Source: Acidobacteria bacterium UBA2990
GTDB taxonomy: Bacteria > Acidobacteriota > Vicinamibacteria > Vicinamibacterales > UBA8438
Assembly (NCBI GenBank): GCA_002347025.1
Contig: DEAE01000005.1
Coordinates: 1 to 64,000 of the forward strand
DNA: 64,000 bases
Reading direction: 5' to 3'
The notes beneath the pieces are model-generated. The model was given only the letters and a program-made list of their open reading frames with translations, ran no database searches and had not been told where the DNA came from. This document shows, one piece after another, positions 18,541-28,012 of this stretch. The translations under genes and the position numbers were made by a program. Each line of letters begins with the position of its first letter. Positions within the stretch are counted from its first letter, which is position 1.

Positions 18541-18712
18541 CCGATATGTCTCGCTCGATGGTCGGCCTGTTATGGGGATTGACCACTCTGAAGATTCATG
18601 CTGGAACTGAGCAAAAAGTCTGATGGCGGGTAGTTTGCACGACTGGCTTCGTCTGTGTTTGATATTGGGGCATGTGAGTTCTGGGGAAATTCCCTAGCTT
18701 GGGAGAAGTTGT

Positions 18713-21700
18713 ATGCGATACCAGCGATTTCTTTTTGTAATCAGTCTCTTGATGGTTTTTGAAGTGTTGCCCGGGCAAGCCCAGACCCGGTTGCTTCGTT
18801 TTCCGGATGTTCATGGGAACCGGGTTGTATTCGTTTATGCAGGTGATCTTTGGATGGCGTCGACTGCGGGTGGAATTGCCACGCGTTTGACGGCGCATCC
18901 GGGTTTAGAGGTGTTCCCCAAGTTTTCTCCTGATGGTCAATGGGTTGCTTTCACGGGGCAGTATGATGGCGATGAGCAAGTGTATGTCGTCCCGGCAGCG
19001 GGTGGTGTGCCGCGCCAGTTAACCTGGTACCCGGCGCGGGGTCCGTTGGCCCCTCGGTGGGGTTACGATAACCAAGTTTACGATTGGGATCCCAGTGGCG
19101 GGGCCGTGCTGTTCCGGTCTTTGCGTTACAGCACGGATCTTTCCGATAGCCGGCTCTTCCTGGTATCGATCGAGGGTGGTCTTCCCACGCCGTTGCCTAT
19201 GCCTGAGTCCGGGGCTGGCGACCTTTCACCAGATGGTAGCCGTGTGGTCTATTCTCCACTCTTCCGAGACTTTCGCACTTGGAAGCGCTATGAAGGTGGT
19301 TGGGCACAGGAACTTTATGTGTTTGATCGTGAGACGCACAGTGTCGAGCAAATCACAGACCATCCGAGGGCTGACCGTGACCCCATGTGGATCGGAAACA
19401 CGATTTACTTTACGTCTGATCGAGACGGCACACTGAATCTCTATGGCTTCGATCTAGCAACACGCGAGACGACTCAGTTGACAACCAGCACCCAGTGGGA
19501 TGTGCGCTGGCCTGGCGACGACGGGTTGAACCAGATCGTCTACGAACTGAATGGGGAATTACAGCTTTTAACGGTCGATGCAAGGGATTCACGTCCCATT
19601 GTGATTACAGTCCCGAACGACGGAGTCGCTATGCGACCGTCACGAGTATCAGCGGAGAGTCATGTCGAGGACGTTGAGCTTAGCCCAAAAGGTGAACGGG
19701 CGCTGTTTGTAGCGAGAGGCGACATCTTCACTGTTCCGATAGAGAACGGGCCAACGAGGAATTTGACCAGAAGTTCCAACGCCCACGAGAAATGGGCTCG
19801 CTGGTCTCCTGACGGTAGTCGAATTGCCTTTGTTTCGGATGGAGACGGCGAGGATGAGATTTATGTGATGTCTCAGGATGGAATTGGAGCACCGGAGCAG
19901 CTAACCGATGGCGGGAATGCAATGCGCTATGCTCCATTGTGGTCGCCAAGTGGAGAGGAAATCGCCTTCAGTGATAAAGATGGCAGGATTTATGTACTGG
20001 ATGTAACTTCAAGGGCTATAACGCTGGTTGCCGATGAGGCGAATGGGCAGGTGCTCGATTACACGTGGTCGCCGAATGGTGGATATTTAGCGTTTTCTTT
20101 GGGCGTGGAGACTGGCTTTAGCTCGATTCATGTCTGGCGACGCTCTGATGCATCGCTACTTCAAATCACCAGCGATCTCTTTCATGAATGGAATCCGGTC
20201 TGGGACCCAGAGGGCAACTATTTGTATTACCTGTCGGACAGGTCTTTCGTTCCTCAGCTTGGATCATTTGAGTGGAACTATCTGGTCGATCGGGAAACTG
20301 GGATCTACGCTCTCGCCTTGAGGGAAGATGTGCCGCACCCGCTTCCGCCGGAGAGTGATGAAGTGGTGGTTACTGGCAGATCCAATGACGATGATGCAGA
20401 GAGTGATGCCGGTGTTTCGGAGGAACAGAGTGAGACTGAGCCGATCGGAATCGACTTTGAAGGTCTTGGAGGACGCGTGGTACGTCTTCCTGTTGATTTT
20501 GACAATTATGTGGGATTGACTGCTGGTGACGACAGAGTTTTCTTTATTCGGACCGGTGCCCAGTTCTATGGACGCGCCGGTGATGTGCCGACTGAGTTGC
20601 GAACCTTTTCGTTTGATGAGCGAGACACGAACACATTGACAGAGGTTACCAGCGGCTACGCAGTGTCGCATGATATGGAGAAAATTTTAGTGGCAACTAG
20701 CGGAGGTTTTGACCTGTATAACGCATCAGGGCAGGGTGATCCGAAGAGGATATCGACAGCTGGTCTCATGGTGGACCGAGTGCCAGCGCAGGAGTGGGGG
20801 CAGATTTTCGACGAGGTCTGGCGGCGGTTTAGAGATTTCTTTTACGTGGACAATATGCATGGTTACGATTGGGCGGCGTTACGGGAGCAGTATCAGCCGT
20901 GGCTCGAGCATGTCGCACACCGATCGGATTTGAATTATGTCCTCGGCGAGATGGTGGCTGAGTTGAGTGTCGGGCATGCGTATGTCGCTGGAGGCGACTG
21001 GGAAAGTCCTGCGCGCCCTGATGTGGGCTTACCTGGAGCGGTGTTCGAGCTTGATCGAACGAGGGACCGCTATCAGTTGGTGAAGGTCTTCAGTGGGCAT
21101 AATGAGGAGCCTCGTTACAGAGCGCCTTTGACAGAGGTCGGAGTCAATGCTCGAGCGGGTGATTATGTTATGGCCATCGATGGAGAAGAACTGACTGGTG
21201 GGGACAATCCCTATCGATTATTACGATACAAATCTGATCGCCCTGTGCGGCTTACCTTGAACCAAAACCCTACCTTCGATGACGCCAGAGACGTGACTAT
21301 TGAGCCGATTGCCAGCGAGACCAGTCTGCGCTATCTCGACGAGGTGACTTCGAATAGGTTAAAGGTAGACGAGGCTACAGATGGACGGGTTGGCTATCTA
21401 CATATTCCCGACATGGGAGCCACCGGCATTCAAGAATTTATTAAATATTTTTATGGCCAAATTCGCAAAGATGGCTTGATCATTGACGTTCGTGGCAATG
21501 GAGGCGGCAATGTGTCGGCAATGCTTATTGAGCGGTTAAGTCGCGATCTGTTGGGTACTCGGTTCTCACGGACGGAAGACACTGTAGGCACTTACCCCAC
21601 TACCGTGTTTGCGGGACACCTCGTATGTCTTTTGGATGAGGATTCAGCTTCTGATGGTGATATTTTTCCGTATCGTTTTAGAGAAGCTGGCTTAGGGCCG

Positions 21701-21994
21701 CTTATTGGTAAACGTTCTTGGGGCGGTGTGGTCGGTATTACGAACCGCGGTCCACTTATTGATGGTGGCTCCGTGAATGTGCCTGAGTTTGGGACCAATG
21801 ATCGGAATGGAAACTGGGTGATCGAGGGCTACGGTGTTGAGCCTGACATCGAGGTTGAGAACGATCCTAGATCGGTGATCGCAGGTGGTGATCCACAGCT
21901 TGAACGGGCTATTGAAGAAATTACGCGGTTGATCCGGGAAGACCCCCGCTCGCTACCTATCCGTCCTGCCTCCCCTCCCGTCAAGACGCCGTGA
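18713..21994 (+). CDS. Tricorn-type protease, exported, S41 family
   Basis: The 1093-residue protein has a signal peptide (MRYQRFLFVISLLMVFEVLP with cleavage near GQAQ) and then WD40/PD40-like propeller repeats such as FSPDGQWVAFTGQYDG and WSPDGSRIAFVSDGDG. A C-terminal peptidase region includes a helical domain, a PDZ-like domain and the catalytic core. Catalytic residues are visible: ELSVGHAYV (His755) and EDSASDGDIF (Ser980). Tricorn proteins degrade oligopeptides; the signal peptide puts this one in the periplasm or envelope. GGGAGAAG lies before the ATG. It overlaps the next peptidase gene by four bases (GTGA), so a coupled two-step peptide degradation is likely. Confidence 0.92.
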   Translation: MRYQRFLFVISLLMVFEVLPGQAQTRLLRFPDVHGNRVVFVYAGDLWMASTAGGIATRLTAHPGLEVFPKFSPDGQWVAFTGQYDGDEQVYVVPAAGGVPRQLTWYPARGPLAPRWGYDNQVYDWDPSGGAVLFRSLRYSTDLSDSRLFLVSIEGGLPTPLPMPESGAGDLSPDGSRVVYSPLFRDFRTWKRYEGGWAQELYVFDRETHSVEQITDHPRADRDPMWIGNTIYFTSDRDGTLNLYGFDLATRETTQLTTSTQWDVRWPGDDGLNQIVYELNGELQLLTVDARDSRPIVITVPNDGVAMRPSRVSAESHVEDVELSPKGERALFVARGDIFTVPIENGPTRNLTRSSNAHEKWARWSPDGSRIAFVSDGDGEDEIYVMSQDGIGAPEQLTDGGNAMRYAPLWSPSGEEIAFSDKDGRIYVLDVTSRAITLVADEANGQVLDYTWSPNGGYLAFSLGVETGFSSIHVWRRSDASLLQITSDLFHEWNPVWDPEGNYLYYLSDRSFVPQLGSFEWNYLVDRETGIYALALREDVPHPLPPESDEVVVTGRSNDDDAESDAGVSEEQSETEPIGIDFEGLGGRVVRLPVDFDNYVGLTAGDDRVFFIRTGAQFYGRAGDVPTELRTFSFDERDTNTLTEVTSGYAVSHDMEKILVATSGGFDLYNASGQGDPKRISTAGLMVDRVPAQEWGQIFDEVWRRFRDFFYVDNMHGYDWAALREQYQPWLEHVAHRSDLNYVLGEMVAELSVGHAYVAGGDWESPARPDVGLPGAVFELDRTRDRYQLVKVFSGHNEEPRYRAPLTEVGVNARAGDYVMAIDGEELTGGDNPYRLLRYKSDRPVRLTLNQNPTFDDARDVTIEPIASETSLRYLDEVTSNRLKVDEATDGRVGYLHIPDMGATGIQEFIKYFYGQIRKDGLIIDVRGNGGGNVSAMLIERLSRDLLGTRFSRTEDTVGTYPTTVFAGHLVCLLDEDSASDGDIFPYRFREAGLGPLIGKRSWGGVVGITNRGPLIDGGSVNVPEFGTNDRNGNWVIEGYGVEPDIEVENDPRSVIAGGDPQLERAIEEITRLIREDPRSLPIRPASPPVKTP

Positions 21995-24126
21995 CGCCGC
22001 CGCTTGCGATGACACTCACCCCTCCTCTTGCCAGGAGAGTACCGACACGACATGAGTCCCATGGTGTGGTTCGTGTTGACCAGTATCATTGGCTTCGTGA
22101 CCGAGACGACCCGGCGGTCATCGCCTACCTTGAATCAGAAAACCAGTATACGCAGTCGGTGATGGACCAGACTGGAGATCTGCAGGAGACGTTATTTAAC
22201 GAGATCAAGGATAGGTTCAAACAGACGGATATGTCTGTACCCTACCCAGACGGTAACTATAGCTACTACGTACGCTACAAGGATGAACAGGAGTATCCAA
22301 TCTACTGTCGCCGCCAAATTGGCGGGTCGTCTCGCGATCGATCTAGTCTGGTGAATGTTCCAGAGCCAGGACCAGGCCTTGCAACAGGGGTGTCTGGCGC
22401 GCTTGAGCAAGTCATTCTAGACGTCAATGAATTGGCCAAAGGGCAAAATTATTGCCAGGTTTCAGGGCGTGAGGTTAGTCCAGACGGAAGTCTACTCGCC
22501 TTTGCAGTCGATTTTGAAGGCCGACGTATCTATAAGGTGCGAATCAAGGACCTGGCTAGTGAGGAGATGCTCGATGACGAACTGGAAGGGGTGACGAATA
22601 ATCTGGTTTGGGCGAATGATGGCTACACCCTCTTCTATACCAGTTTGGACCCGGTAACACTCCGCTGGCATCAAGTCTATCGTCATGTTCTCGGTACTAG
22701 ACAAGAGGAGGACGTGCTCGTCTACGAAGAAAAAGATGAGACGTTTAACTGCGAGGTTGGCAAAAGTCGTTCGAAAAGATATTTGTTACTGGCGTCCTAC
22801 CAAACTGTGTCCACAGAGTACAGGTATCTGGATGCAGACGATCCTGAGGGGCCGTTCACGTTGTTCTGGGGACGCGAGCGCGATCATGAGTATCAGATCG
22901 ATCACTACCGAGACCGGTTTTACATCAGAACTAATTATCAGGCCACTAATTTTCGATTAATGGAAGCGACTGTCTGGCAAACGGACCGGCAGCACTGGTC
23001 TGAGGTAGTTCCTCACCAGTCTGATGTTTTGCTTGGAGCATTTGAGTTGTTTCGTGATCATTTGGTGGTTCAGGAGCGCCGAGAAGGACTAGTTCATTTG
23101 CATGTACGTCCATGGGCTTTGCCTGAGAATGGGCATCATGTGGCCTTCGACGAAGCGGTCTATGATGCGTATTTGTCGATCAACCGTAATCCTGACAGCC
23201 AGGTATTACGTTTTGGGTATGAATCGCTGACTAGGCCAGCGTCTGTTTATGACTACAACATGGTGAATCGGACGCGTGTTTTGTTGAAACAGGATGAGGT
23301 TCTCGGCGGCTTTGATCCTTTACGTTACAGGTCTGAGCGGTTGTTGGCGAGAGCACCGGACGGTGAGTTGATTCCCATTTCTTTAGTCGCTCGTCTTGGG
23401 ACTCCACGAGATGGCACGAGTCCATTGTTACTCTACGGTTACGGTGCCTATGGCATCTCAATGGATGCGTCATTTAGCTCGGCTCGACTAAGCCTGCTTG
23501 ATCGCGGCTTTGTGTTTGCTATTGCGCATGTTCGGGGTGGACAAGAACTCGGTCGCCGCTGGTATGACGATGGTCGGCTTTCCCGGAAACGGAATACCTT
23601 TACTGATTTTATTGCTTGTGCTGAATATCTGACAGATCAGCAAGTGACCAATTCTGATCGCCTATTCGCTATGGGGGGCAGTGCCGGAGGTCTGCTAGTT
23701 GGAGCGGTCATTAACATGCGCCCAGAATTGTTTGCTGGAGCCGTTGCTCAGGTTCCGTTCGTCGATGTGTTGACTACCATGCTTGACGACACGGTGCCGC
23801 TGACGGCGGGTGAGTATGATGAGTGGGGAAACCCCCATGGACGTCTGGCCTTTGAAGATATCCGTTCTTATTCTCCTTATGACAACGTCGAAGCCAAGCC
23901 CTATCCGAGCCTTCTCGTGTTGGCCGGGCTCCATGATTCTCAGGTCCAGTATTGGGAGCCGGCAAAGTGGGTTGCGAAACTTCGAGCCTGCAAGACGGAC
24001 AACCGTCCACTGTTACTTAAGACCAACATGGATGCTGGCCATGGCGGGGTTTCTGGCAGGTATCGGCGCTACAGGGACACGGCGCTAGAGTACGCGTTCC
24101 TTCTGAACCAAGCCGGCCTTGACTAA
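21991..24126 (+). CDS. Oligopeptidase B / prolyl oligopeptidase family protein (S9A)
   Basis: The 711-residue serine peptidase has an N-terminal propeller (typical opening DQYHWLRDRDDPAVIAYL) and a C-terminal alpha/beta hydrolase. The catalytic triad is visible: Ser564 in MGGSAGGLLVG, Asp649 in LHDSQVQYWEP and His684 in DAGHGGVSGR. Oligopeptidase B cleaves after basic residues in short peptides. Start is uncertain: the GTG at 21991 overlaps the tricorn stop, and the ATG at 22009 gives a form six residues shorter; neither has a clear ribosome site. No signal peptide is seen, so it would be cytoplasmic, while the tricorn partner appears exported. Confidence 0.9.
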   Translation: MTPPLAMTLTPPLARRVPTRHESHGVVRVDQYHWLRDRDDPAVIAYLESENQYTQSVMDQTGDLQETLFNEIKDRFKQTDMSVPYPDGNYSYYVRYKDEQEYPIYCRRQIGGSSRDRSSLVNVPEPGPGLATGVSGALEQVILDVNELAKGQNYCQVSGREVSPDGSLLAFAVDFEGRRIYKVRIKDLASEEMLDDELEGVTNNLVWANDGYTLFYTSLDPVTLRWHQVYRHVLGTRQEEDVLVYEEKDETFNCEVGKSRSKRYLLLASYQTVSTEYRYLDADDPEGPFTLFWGRERDHEYQIDHYRDRFYIRTNYQATNFRLMEATVWQTDRQHWSEVVPHQSDVLLGAFELFRDHLVVQERREGLVHLHVRPWALPENGHHVAFDEAVYDAYLSINRNPDSQVLRFGYESLTRPASVYDYNMVNRTRVLLKQDEVLGGFDPLRYRSERLLARAPDGELIPISLVARLGTPRDGTSPLLLYGYGAYGISMDASFSSARLSLLDRGFVFAIAHVRGGQELGRRWYDDGRLSRKRNTFTDFIACAEYLTDQQVTNSDRLFAMGGSAGGLLVGAVINMRPELFAGAVAQVPFVDVLTTMLDDTVPLTAGEYDEWGNPHGRLAFEDIRSYSPYDNVEAKPYPSLLVLAGLHDSQVQYWEPAKWVAKLRACKTDNRPLLLKTNMDAGHGGVSGRYRRYRDTALEYAFLLNQAGLD

Positions 24127-24169
24127 GGTTCGCCAGGGTGTGTGTTTTTTCCTGTTGGCTATATGTAGA

Positions 24170-25438
24170 CTACTCTTGCCTCCTCAGGTCGAAGGCAACG
24201 ATTTCTTTCCGGTCTCTGACGAAAAGTATGCCGTCAACAAGAGTCGGAGGAGTCCAGGAGTTTGCGCTCATTACTGATTGTCGTGCATGTATTTGTAGGC
24301 CTTGATTAGAAATCGAAGCGATCGCAACATCTCCATCCTCATCAACGATTACCAATTTTTCGTCTGCGTAGAGCATGTGTGCTCTAGCGAATGCGCGATC
24401 TCGCCACTGCTCCTGCCCCGTTTCAGCGTCTAGTGCTGTCAAAAAGGCTGGTCCGAAATCGCCACTGCTGCCTAGAATCGTCGTTCCAAGTCGAAGAGCA
24501 TTACTGAAATGCACGCGCATGCGATTGGTGGACCATTGTTCGTCTGGAGTGGTGCGACCGTCAATCTGGCTCAAATGTACCATTTGACTACCGCCGTTGT
24601 AGGCTGACGAAGCAAACAGCCGGTTGTCCTCTCCCCAGACCGGCATGCTGATGTTGAGACCGAGTTCATTCTCGTGAGGGTGCCTCCAAAGGTGGCGGCC
24701 GCTCGCTGGATCGAGACCGACCAATGCCTGCTGGCCAACAACCACTATTTGATCTTGTCCGTCGACGTTAATGAGAAGGGGGGAACCAGGAGCAACGGAA
24801 AATGCCGAACTCCTCCAGAGGACTGAGCCAGTATCTTGTTCAAAGGCGACGACGCCCTGGGCACTTCCACCAAGCGGCAGAATAACGGTTCCGCCAAAAG
24901 CGAGTGGGCTTGATGCAAAGGCGTTGTACTCTGACAGATTGAATTGTTCAACGAGGTCTAGCGACCAGAGAAGGTTGCCGGTTTGTTTGTCGAGTGCGTC
25001 AAAGCGGCCCTCGATGCCTACAGCAAAGACCGAGTCATTGACGACCAACGGAGTTGAATATGGTCCTGGGCCGGCGGCGTTCAACCAGATGTCGACATAG
25101 CCATTGTGTTCTAGTGGTGCTGTAGAAGCGTGGTGCCACAGCGTATTGCCTGTGCCGGCATTGAGGGCCACTACAATTTCTGTGTCCCCATCTCGATACA
25201 TCGTGAAGAGCATCCCACCGTCGACCACGATAGAGGAATAGCCTTCACCGAGCAACCGGCTCCAGAGTCGTCTCGGACCATCAGTGGGCCAGTCCTTCGC
25301 TAGTGGAACGGATTCAATGTGAAAGTTTCGATTGGGTCCACCCAGCTGATTCCATTCTCCGGGCTCTTGGGCATGGATGACGATGGACCAGATGAGACAA
25401 GCGATGATGTTGAGTGTGAATGAATAATGTTTGGTCAT
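24170..25438 (-). CDS. Secreted PQQ-like beta-propeller protein
   Basis: The 422-residue protein has a signal peptide (hydrophobic to about residue 22, ending HAQ) and the opening WNQLGGPNRNF typical of PQQ-like propellers (COG1520 style). Repeats with the tryptophan-docking pattern recur, e.g. ALNAGTGNTLWHH, ALDKQTGNLLWSLD, GLDPASGRHLWRH and ALDAETGQEQWRD. These units build a seven- or eight-bladed propeller; PQQ binding is not assured because dehydrogenase catalytic residues are not obvious. It is divergent from the 25529 gene. A similar propeller protein is encoded at 26684-28012 and another at 51070-52215. Confidence 0.85.
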   Translation of the reverse strand: MTKHYSFTLNIIACLIWSIVIHAQEPGEWNQLGGPNRNFHIESVPLAKDWPTDGPRRLWSRLLGEGYSSIVVDGGMLFTMYRDGDTEIVVALNAGTGNTLWHHASTAPLEHNGYVDIWLNAAGPGPYSTPLVVNDSVFAVGIEGRFDALDKQTGNLLWSLDLVEQFNLSEYNAFASSPLAFGGTVILPLGGSAQGVVAFEQDTGSVLWRSSAFSVAPGSPLLINVDGQDQIVVVGQQALVGLDPASGRHLWRHPHENELGLNISMPVWGEDNRLFASSAYNGGSQMVHLSQIDGRTTPDEQWSTNRMRVHFSNALRLGTTILGSSGDFGPAFLTALDAETGQEQWRDRAFARAHMLYADEKLVIVDEDGDVAIASISNQGLQIHARQSVMSANSWTPPTLVDGILFVRDRKEIVAFDLRRQE

Positions 25439-25528
25439 GATATGAAGTGGCTCTCTGCTATGGTACTTGAGTAGTGGTGTCGTCTAGTTGATTTTTGGTT
25501 GATCAATATCCGGGAATGGAGTCCTTGG

Positions 25529-26560
25529 ATGGAACGACAAAATAGCGGAGCGTTGGCGCTGACGGTTGTAGCAGGGTTCGTGGGTCTGGCAACTCCAGTA
25601 CTTGGGCAAACACAACAAAGTCTCTTTGAGACGTCGACGTCGCTACGAACACCTTGGGGAGACCCGAATTTACAGGGGGTGTGGGACTATTGGACGTTCA
25701 CTCCGTTGGAACGACCAGACCGTTTTTCGGATCTGGACCAGTTGACTAGTGAGGAAGCTGCCGAAGTCGCGCAGCGTAGCAATGCCGAAGCGTTGGCGCG
25801 AGACGAGCCGCCTCCGCCTGGTCAGGTCGGTGCTTATAGTCAGGCAGTTTGGACAGACCGTGTACGAGCTACCGCGCTCACTCAGCCTTCATTGCTCATT
25901 GATCCTCCTAATGGCAAACTCCCAGCTCTGACGGCAGACGCTGAGCGGCTGGCTAGGTCCCACAGAGAAAGGGGTGGATATCCGGTTCGGCTCCGGGTAG
26001 GTGGGTTGAACGAGGATGGGCCGGAGGCCAGAGGTGTGGCAGAGCGGTGTCTGCTAGGGTTTAGCACAGGACCACCTATGTTACCTGCTGGCTATAACAA
26101 CAACGTGCAGATTTTTCAGACACCAGATTACGTAGTATTACTACACGAGATGGTGCACGACGTCAGGGTGGTTCCGTTGGACGGACGTTACTCACTGCCA
26201 ACGCATGTTCGCCAATGGCTGGGAAGCCCGCGTGGGCATTGGGAAGGGGATACTTTGGTTGTTGAGACTACGAATTTTACAGATCGGACTGGTAGTTTCA
26301 GCACATCCTTTGAATCTTGGGGGTCTGGCGAGAACCTGCGGCTTATCGAGCGTTTCACACGAGTGAATGAGGATACCCTAGTCTACGAGTTCACCGTCGA
26401 TGATCCGGACATTTGGGTGACGGCTTTTACAGGCCGGTTTCCAATGAACCGCGGAGTTGCTCCTCTTTACGAGTATGCTTGTCATGAGGGGAACTATGGC
26501 ATGTTCAATATGCTGAGTGGTGCCCGAGCAAAGGAGCGTGCCGCGGTAGATCAGCCTTAG
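25529..26560 (+). CDS. Secreted protein of the TPWGDPNLQG family, unknown function
   Basis: This 343-residue exported protein has a leader ending near VLGQTQQ, then the mature start LRTPWGDPNLQGVWD, a motif shared by many paralogous acidobacterial proteins. Conserved-looking blocks include AERCLLGFSTGPPMLPAGYN, QIFQTPDYVVLLHEM and the SPRGHWEGDTLVVETTNFTD stretch. GGAG lies about seven bases before the ATG at 25529; the longer frame from a TTG at 25499 is less likely. The reaction is unknown. A phylum-specific family of this kind is one reason for the taxonomic guess. It is divergent from the propeller gene at 24170-25438 and precedes another on its own strand. Confidence 0.82.
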   Translation: MERQNSGALALTVVAGFVGLATPVLGQTQQSLFETSTSLRTPWGDPNLQGVWDYWTFTPLERPDRFSDLDQLTSEEAAEVAQRSNAEALARDEPPPPGQVGAYSQAVWTDRVRATALTQPSLLIDPPNGKLPALTADAERLARSHRERGGYPVRLRVGGLNEDGPEARGVAERCLLGFSTGPPMLPAGYNNNVQIFQTPDYVVLLHEMVHDVRVVPLDGRYSLPTHVRQWLGSPRGHWEGDTLVVETTNFTDRTGSFSTSFESWGSGENLRLIERFTRVNEDTLVYEFTVDDPDIWVTAFTGRFPMNRGVAPLYEYACHEGNYGMFNMLSGARAKERAAVDQP

Positions 26561-26683
26561 TCATAACTGTTTTGTGGTGGCTGGGAATGGCGTCTCATGC
26601 TGTTTGGGAGGGCCTGCTTGCAGTCCGGAAGCGTTATCAAACTCAGTTGCATATCTAAAATGTTTTCAAGAAGAGGGCTGACC

Positions 26684-28012
26684 ATGATGCAGCGGCAGGT
26701 ATGGAATAGTAGTCAATATGTTCTGGCTAGTACTCGCTTCAGTGCATGGCCTGCCTTGGTAGCATTTATCGTGATGGCGTTTCCGGCCCAGGCTCCTGCA
26801 GGGGAGAACTGGCCACACTGGCGTGGTCCGGCAGGGAATGGAGTCGCTACGGAAACAAATCTGCCTACGACCTGGGGAGTTGACACCAATGTGTCATGGA
26901 AGGTGGAGATGCCTGCTTGGACCGGATCGACGCCGATTATTTGGCGTGACCATGTGTTTCTGAATGTTGCTGATGGAACCAACATCAGTTTGTGGTGTCT
27001 CGACCGTGCCAACGGCGCTGTTCGTTGGACTAGACAGTTGAGTGATGGCGACAGACGCGCTCGCAAACAGAACATGTCTTCACCATCGCCTGTAACAAAC
27101 GGTGAGCACGTTTATGTCATGACTGGTACAGGCGTACTGACTGCGTTCGACTTTGAGGGACGGCAGCTATGGATGCGGGATATACAGGCATCCTATGGGG
27201 CATTCGGATTGAACTGGGGCTATGCTTCGTCGCCCCTCTTGGTTGACGATGGGATCTATGTTCAGGTGGTCCACGGTATGCGGACTGATGACCCGTCATA
27301 TCTACTCCGGATCGATCAACAGTCTGGTGAGACGGTGTGGCGAGTGGAGCGTCCTTCTGATGCCCGCCGTGAGTCGCCAGATTCATACACCACGCCAGCA
27401 CTGCTTTCGTATGAAGCAACTCGTGAACTAATTATCACAGGTGGTGATGTGGTTACCGGGCATTCACTGGATACCGGTGAAGAACTTTGGCGGGCAGACG
27501 GTTTAAACCCTGATGACAATGGGGCTTATCGCATCATAGCGTCTCCGGTTGTGTATGGTGGGATGATATACGCACCCACTCGGGTTCGTCCTCTGTTGGC
27601 GCTTAGGGCTGGGGGCCGTGGCGATATTACGACCTCGCATTTAGTCTGGAAGACCGACTATGGACCAGATGTTCCAACACCAGTCACCGATGGTACTTTT
27701 TTTTATGTGGTCAACGATCAAGGCATAGTGTGGGTGTTCGATGCGCAGACTGGCGAAGAGATTTATGGTAGACAAAGGCTTCGACCAGGAACCTACAGTG
27801 CCTCACCAATACTTGCTGATGGAAAGATCTACATTACCAACGAAGCTGGCTTGACTAGCGTTTTTAGAGCAGGACCCCAGTTCGAACTGCTTGCTGAAAA
27901 TGACCTTGAGGACTATGTTCTCAGCTCAATCGCGGTTTCCCAAGGTCAGCTGTTTCTGCGGACTACAACCTATCTCTACGCGATTGGGGAGCATAATCCC
28001 ACAGCTAATTGA
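26684..28012 (+). CDS. Secreted PQQ-like beta-propeller protein, second copy
   Basis: The 442-residue protein has a leader (hydrophobic around 20-38, ending APAGE) and WPHWRGPAGNGVATETNLP, the classic opening of outer-membrane or periplasmic PQQ-like propellers. Repeats such as CLDRANGAVRWTRQLSD, RIDQQSGETVWRVERP and VFDAQTGEEIYGR follow. I placed the start at ATG 26684 after AGAGGG; the frame is open further up to 26597 without a better site. Its 3' end overlaps the convergent fetB-like gene by eight bases. Similar proteins are often found with secreted dehydrogenases. The cofactor is unproven. Confidence 0.83.
   Translation: MMQRQVWNSSQYVLASTRFSAWPALVAFIVMAFPAQAPAGENWPHWRGPAGNGVATETNLPTTWGVDTNVSWKVEMPAWTGSTPIIWRDHVFLNVADGTNISLWCLDRANGAVRWTRQLSDGDRRARKQNMSSPSPVTNGEHVYVMTGTGVLTAFDFEGRQLWMRDIQASYGAFGLNWGYASSPLLVDDGIYVQVVHGMRTDDPSYLLRIDQQSGETVWRVERPSDARRESPDSYTTPALLSYEATRELIITGGDVVTGHSLDTGEELWRADGLNPDDNGAYRIIASPVVYGGMIYAPTRVRPLLALRAGGRGDITTSHLVWKTDYGPDVPTPVTDGTFFYVVNDQGIVWVFDAQTGEEIYGRQRLRPGTYSASPILADGKIYITNEAGLTSVFRAGPQFELLAENDLEDYVLSSIAVSQGQLFLRTTTYLYAIGEHNPTAN

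Noticed and set aside
24127..24169. T-run after the oligopeptidase gene as a rho-independent terminator
   Set aside because: The T-run at about 24142-24150 is not preceded by a convincing stem.
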